This document shows positions 62,817 to 64,000 of a stretch of DNA of 64,000 nt, piece after piece (the stretch's first letter is position 1; each line of letters opens with the position of its first letter). The notes under the pieces are model-generated. The model saw only the letters and a list, made by a program, of their open reading frames with translations. It did not search any database and was not told the origin of the DNA. Made by a program: the position numbers and the translations under genes. Origin of the DNA: Prorocentrum cordatum (Eukaryota; Sar; Dinophyceae; Prorocentrales; Prorocentraceae); the NCBI GenBank assembly GCA_963575745.1, contig CAUYUJ010015830.1, positions 10,001 to 74,000 on the forward strand. Direction: 5' to 3'.

Positions 62817-64000
62817 TGCTCATGCTCCGCGAGCCGCGCGTGTTCCTGTGGCCCTTCTCCTACGCAGAGCAGACCGGGGACGTCATCGAAGCCATCCTGG
62901 GATTCTGTGTCCCCTGGCAAGGGGCGCATCGAGGGTTCCGACGCGACTTTGCACGAACCTGGAGCCTCACGTTAGACGACCTAGCCGACCTCCACGGCCG
63001 CATCGAGGCAATCCTGCCCCACATCTCCAAGCTCGTGGCGGTGGCGCACCACCACCCGGATGCGCGGGCAGCCGGCTGCCCGCAGACCTGGAGTGAAATG
63101 GACAGGCAGGATTTTCAGCTGAAAGCGCCGATGCTCGTCCTCGAGAAGATCGTCCCGGCCGCCGCTCTGGCTTCCCTGGGTGCGCACCGCTGCTCGGTGT
63201 GCGCGCTACACGTCGCGCTGGCGGGAACCGACGCCTCCCTGGGTGCCGACGATCGGCTTGCGGGGCTCGCATACATCGGCGGCGGATTCGCCTTATCCAA
63301 TACCGACCTCAACGCCCCCTTGCCGCCCACCCCCGCCCCAGGCACCAAGCAGGACCCTCCATACATTCCTGACGAAAGGCTCGCACCCGAGCAGAAAAAC
63401 GGCAGGTTCAGGTGCGACAGGTGCGGGAGGGACCAGCTACGCTCCACCGATGGCACGTGGATCTCCGACGACACGCGCCTGATGGTCGCTCAGAATAGGC
63501 CCCAGGCCTACCTCAACGGCGCAAACATGGGGTGGCACTGCGAGACCTGCTGGATACGATACCTGGAGGATCAGGGCATTCCATCACCGGCAGGTGCGAC
63601 AATTGCCGACAAGGTCAAGGAACACGAGCAGCAGAGGGCGGGTGCCGCTAGCAACGACAAGGCGGATGCTCCCCCCTCCCTGGGCCACCTCCCACTTGGC
63701 TTTGGATGCAGCCCCCAGGCGGACACGAGAACGCTATCTGACCTCATCATGACGCCGACGGGCATGCAGATCCCTGAGCGTGCCAACACCACCATTCCCA
63801 TCCTACGGATCCGAGACGAACGGTTCGGCCTCAAAGCTGCCCAGAGCCAAATCTACTCCGCCCGGTGCGACACATGCCCCCCGGGGGCTCCGCTCCTCGT
63901 CTGGAACGCAGGGGCCCCGCCCCTGGGCTGTTTCATATGGAAGCCTGCAGAAGGGGTAGGGGTGCCCGAGCAGGCCGGGCTGCCTCCCATCGACAGGCGA
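62813..64000 (+). CDS. ORF I: zinc-binding protein of unknown function, continues past the window
   Basis: ATG 62813 overlaps the helicase stop as ATGA; a second ATG is at 62816 in the same frame. 396 codons with no stop before the edge (MMLMLREPRVFLWPFSY...). Two cysteine sets, CSVCALHV near residue 128 and CDRCGRDQL...HCETCWIRYL at about 201-250, suggest a zinc ribbon or treble clef. Another pair is in CDTCPPGAP near 355. No family is recognised. Composition and the CCCTGGG word match the upstream ORFs, so it belongs to the same unit. Confidence 0.6.
   Translation, partial: MMLMLREPRVFLWPFSYAEQTGDVIEAILGFCVPWQGAHRGFRRDFARTWSLTLDDLADLHGRIEAILPHISKLVAVAHHHPDARAAGCPQTWSEMDRQDFQLKAPMLVLEKIVPAAALASLGAHRCSVCALHVALAGTDASLGADDRLAGLAYIGGGFALSNTDLNAPLPPTPAPGTKQDPPYIPDERLAPEQKNGRFRCDRCGRDQLRSTDGTWISDDTRLMVAQNRPQAYLNGANMGWHCETCWIRYLEDQGIPSPAGATIADKVKEHEQQRAGAASNDKADAPPSLGHLPLGFGCSPQADTRTLSDLIMTPTGMQIPERANTTIPILRIRDERFGLKAAQSQIYSARCDTCPPGAPLLVWNAGAPPLGCFIWKPAEGVGVPEQAGLPPIDRR

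Larger units (their letters stand above)
32868..64000 (+). mobile_element. Giant multi-ORF retroelement carrying DNMT, RING, EEP-RT-RNase H and SF1 helicase (incomplete at window edge)
   Basis: A continuous series of plus-strand ORFs with short or no gaps, the same composition, shared hairpin repeats and a shared CCCTGGG word. The order is ORF A, B (zinc ribbon), C (RING), D/E, F, DNA methyltransferase, EEP-RT-RNase H, G, helicase, ORF I. LINE-C (53060-60264) is a later insertion. Whether all ORFs belong to one mobile unit is inference: the RT polyprotein proves retroelement content at 45.9-51.1 kb, and continuity and ORF overlaps suggest the rest. The 5' limit is probably just after the SL pair at 32696; the 3' end is outside the window. 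Confidence 0.65.

Noticed and set aside
1-64000. tRNA, rRNA or other structured RNA genes.
   Set aside because: I looked for cloverleaf-like A/B-box pairs and conserved rRNA cores and saw none I could support by eye; a covariance-model scan would be needed to exclude them.

Overview
The window looks like nuclear DNA of a dinoflagellate. It is GC-rich, packed with trinucleotide microsatellites, minisatellites and foldbacks, and it carries relics of the dinoflagellate spliced leader (SL; core AGCCATTTTGGCTCAAG) embedded in genomic DNA. There is one near-perfect full-length SL copy, one with a single mismatch, one degraded copy and one tandem pair with altered loops. Nearly all recognisable coding sequence belongs to non-LTR (LINE-type) retroelements or their remnants. 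I cannot name the species.

Layout. 0.2-2.4 kb (minus): a frame-broken gene with an endonuclease/exonuclease/phosphatase (EEP)-like domain, sprinkled with a short hairpin repeat. 3.0-11.4 kb (minus): LINE-A, with ORF1 (zinc finger, coiled coil, Gln/Met/Pro repeats) and ORF2 in the unusual order RNase H, EEP endonuclease, reverse transcriptase (RT), C2H2 fingers. 11.6-17.4 kb (plus): LINE-B, a heavily decayed element that begins directly at an SL relic. 17.4-29.6 kb: about 12 kb without a supportable gene but full of structure: a ~102-bp satellite, a ~495-bp tandem duplication, a 61-bp-arm foldback and simple repeats. 29.6-32.7 kb: microsatellite/SL-relic/ORF units, one carrying an antibiotic-biosynthesis-monooxygenase-like (ABM) domain.

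32.87 kb to the window end (plus): a very large multi-ORF element, about 24 kb after subtracting an insertion and continuing past the edge. It starts about 170 bp downstream of a tandem SL relic. It encodes a repetitive Ser/Pro/Asp-rich ORF, a zinc-ribbon ORF, a RING-finger ORF, large unknown ORFs, a DNMT3-like cytosine-C5 DNA methyltransferase, an EEP-RT-RNase H polyprotein, a small zinc-binding ORF, an SF1 (UPF1-like) helicase and a further zinc-binding ORF. The helicase is split by a second, nearly intact LINE (LINE-C, 53.06-60.28 kb). The split is bounded by a 16-bp direct repeat that behaves as a target-site duplication, and the helicase reading frame is the same on both sides.

Shared features suggest how these elements work. 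Successive ORFs meet at overlapping or adjacent stop/start codons (TAATG, ATGA, TAGCATG), which suggests termination-reinitiation on polycistronic RNA. SL relics at 5' ends suggest retroposition of trans-spliced mRNA. Two families of tiny hairpins (loop CTTCA; core GGCTGAGAAGC) and a strand-biased CCCTGGG word run through coding and noncoding parts. Many frames are broken by single stops or 1-nt shifts, so most copies are probably inactive; some breaks sit in homopolymers and could be sequencing errors.
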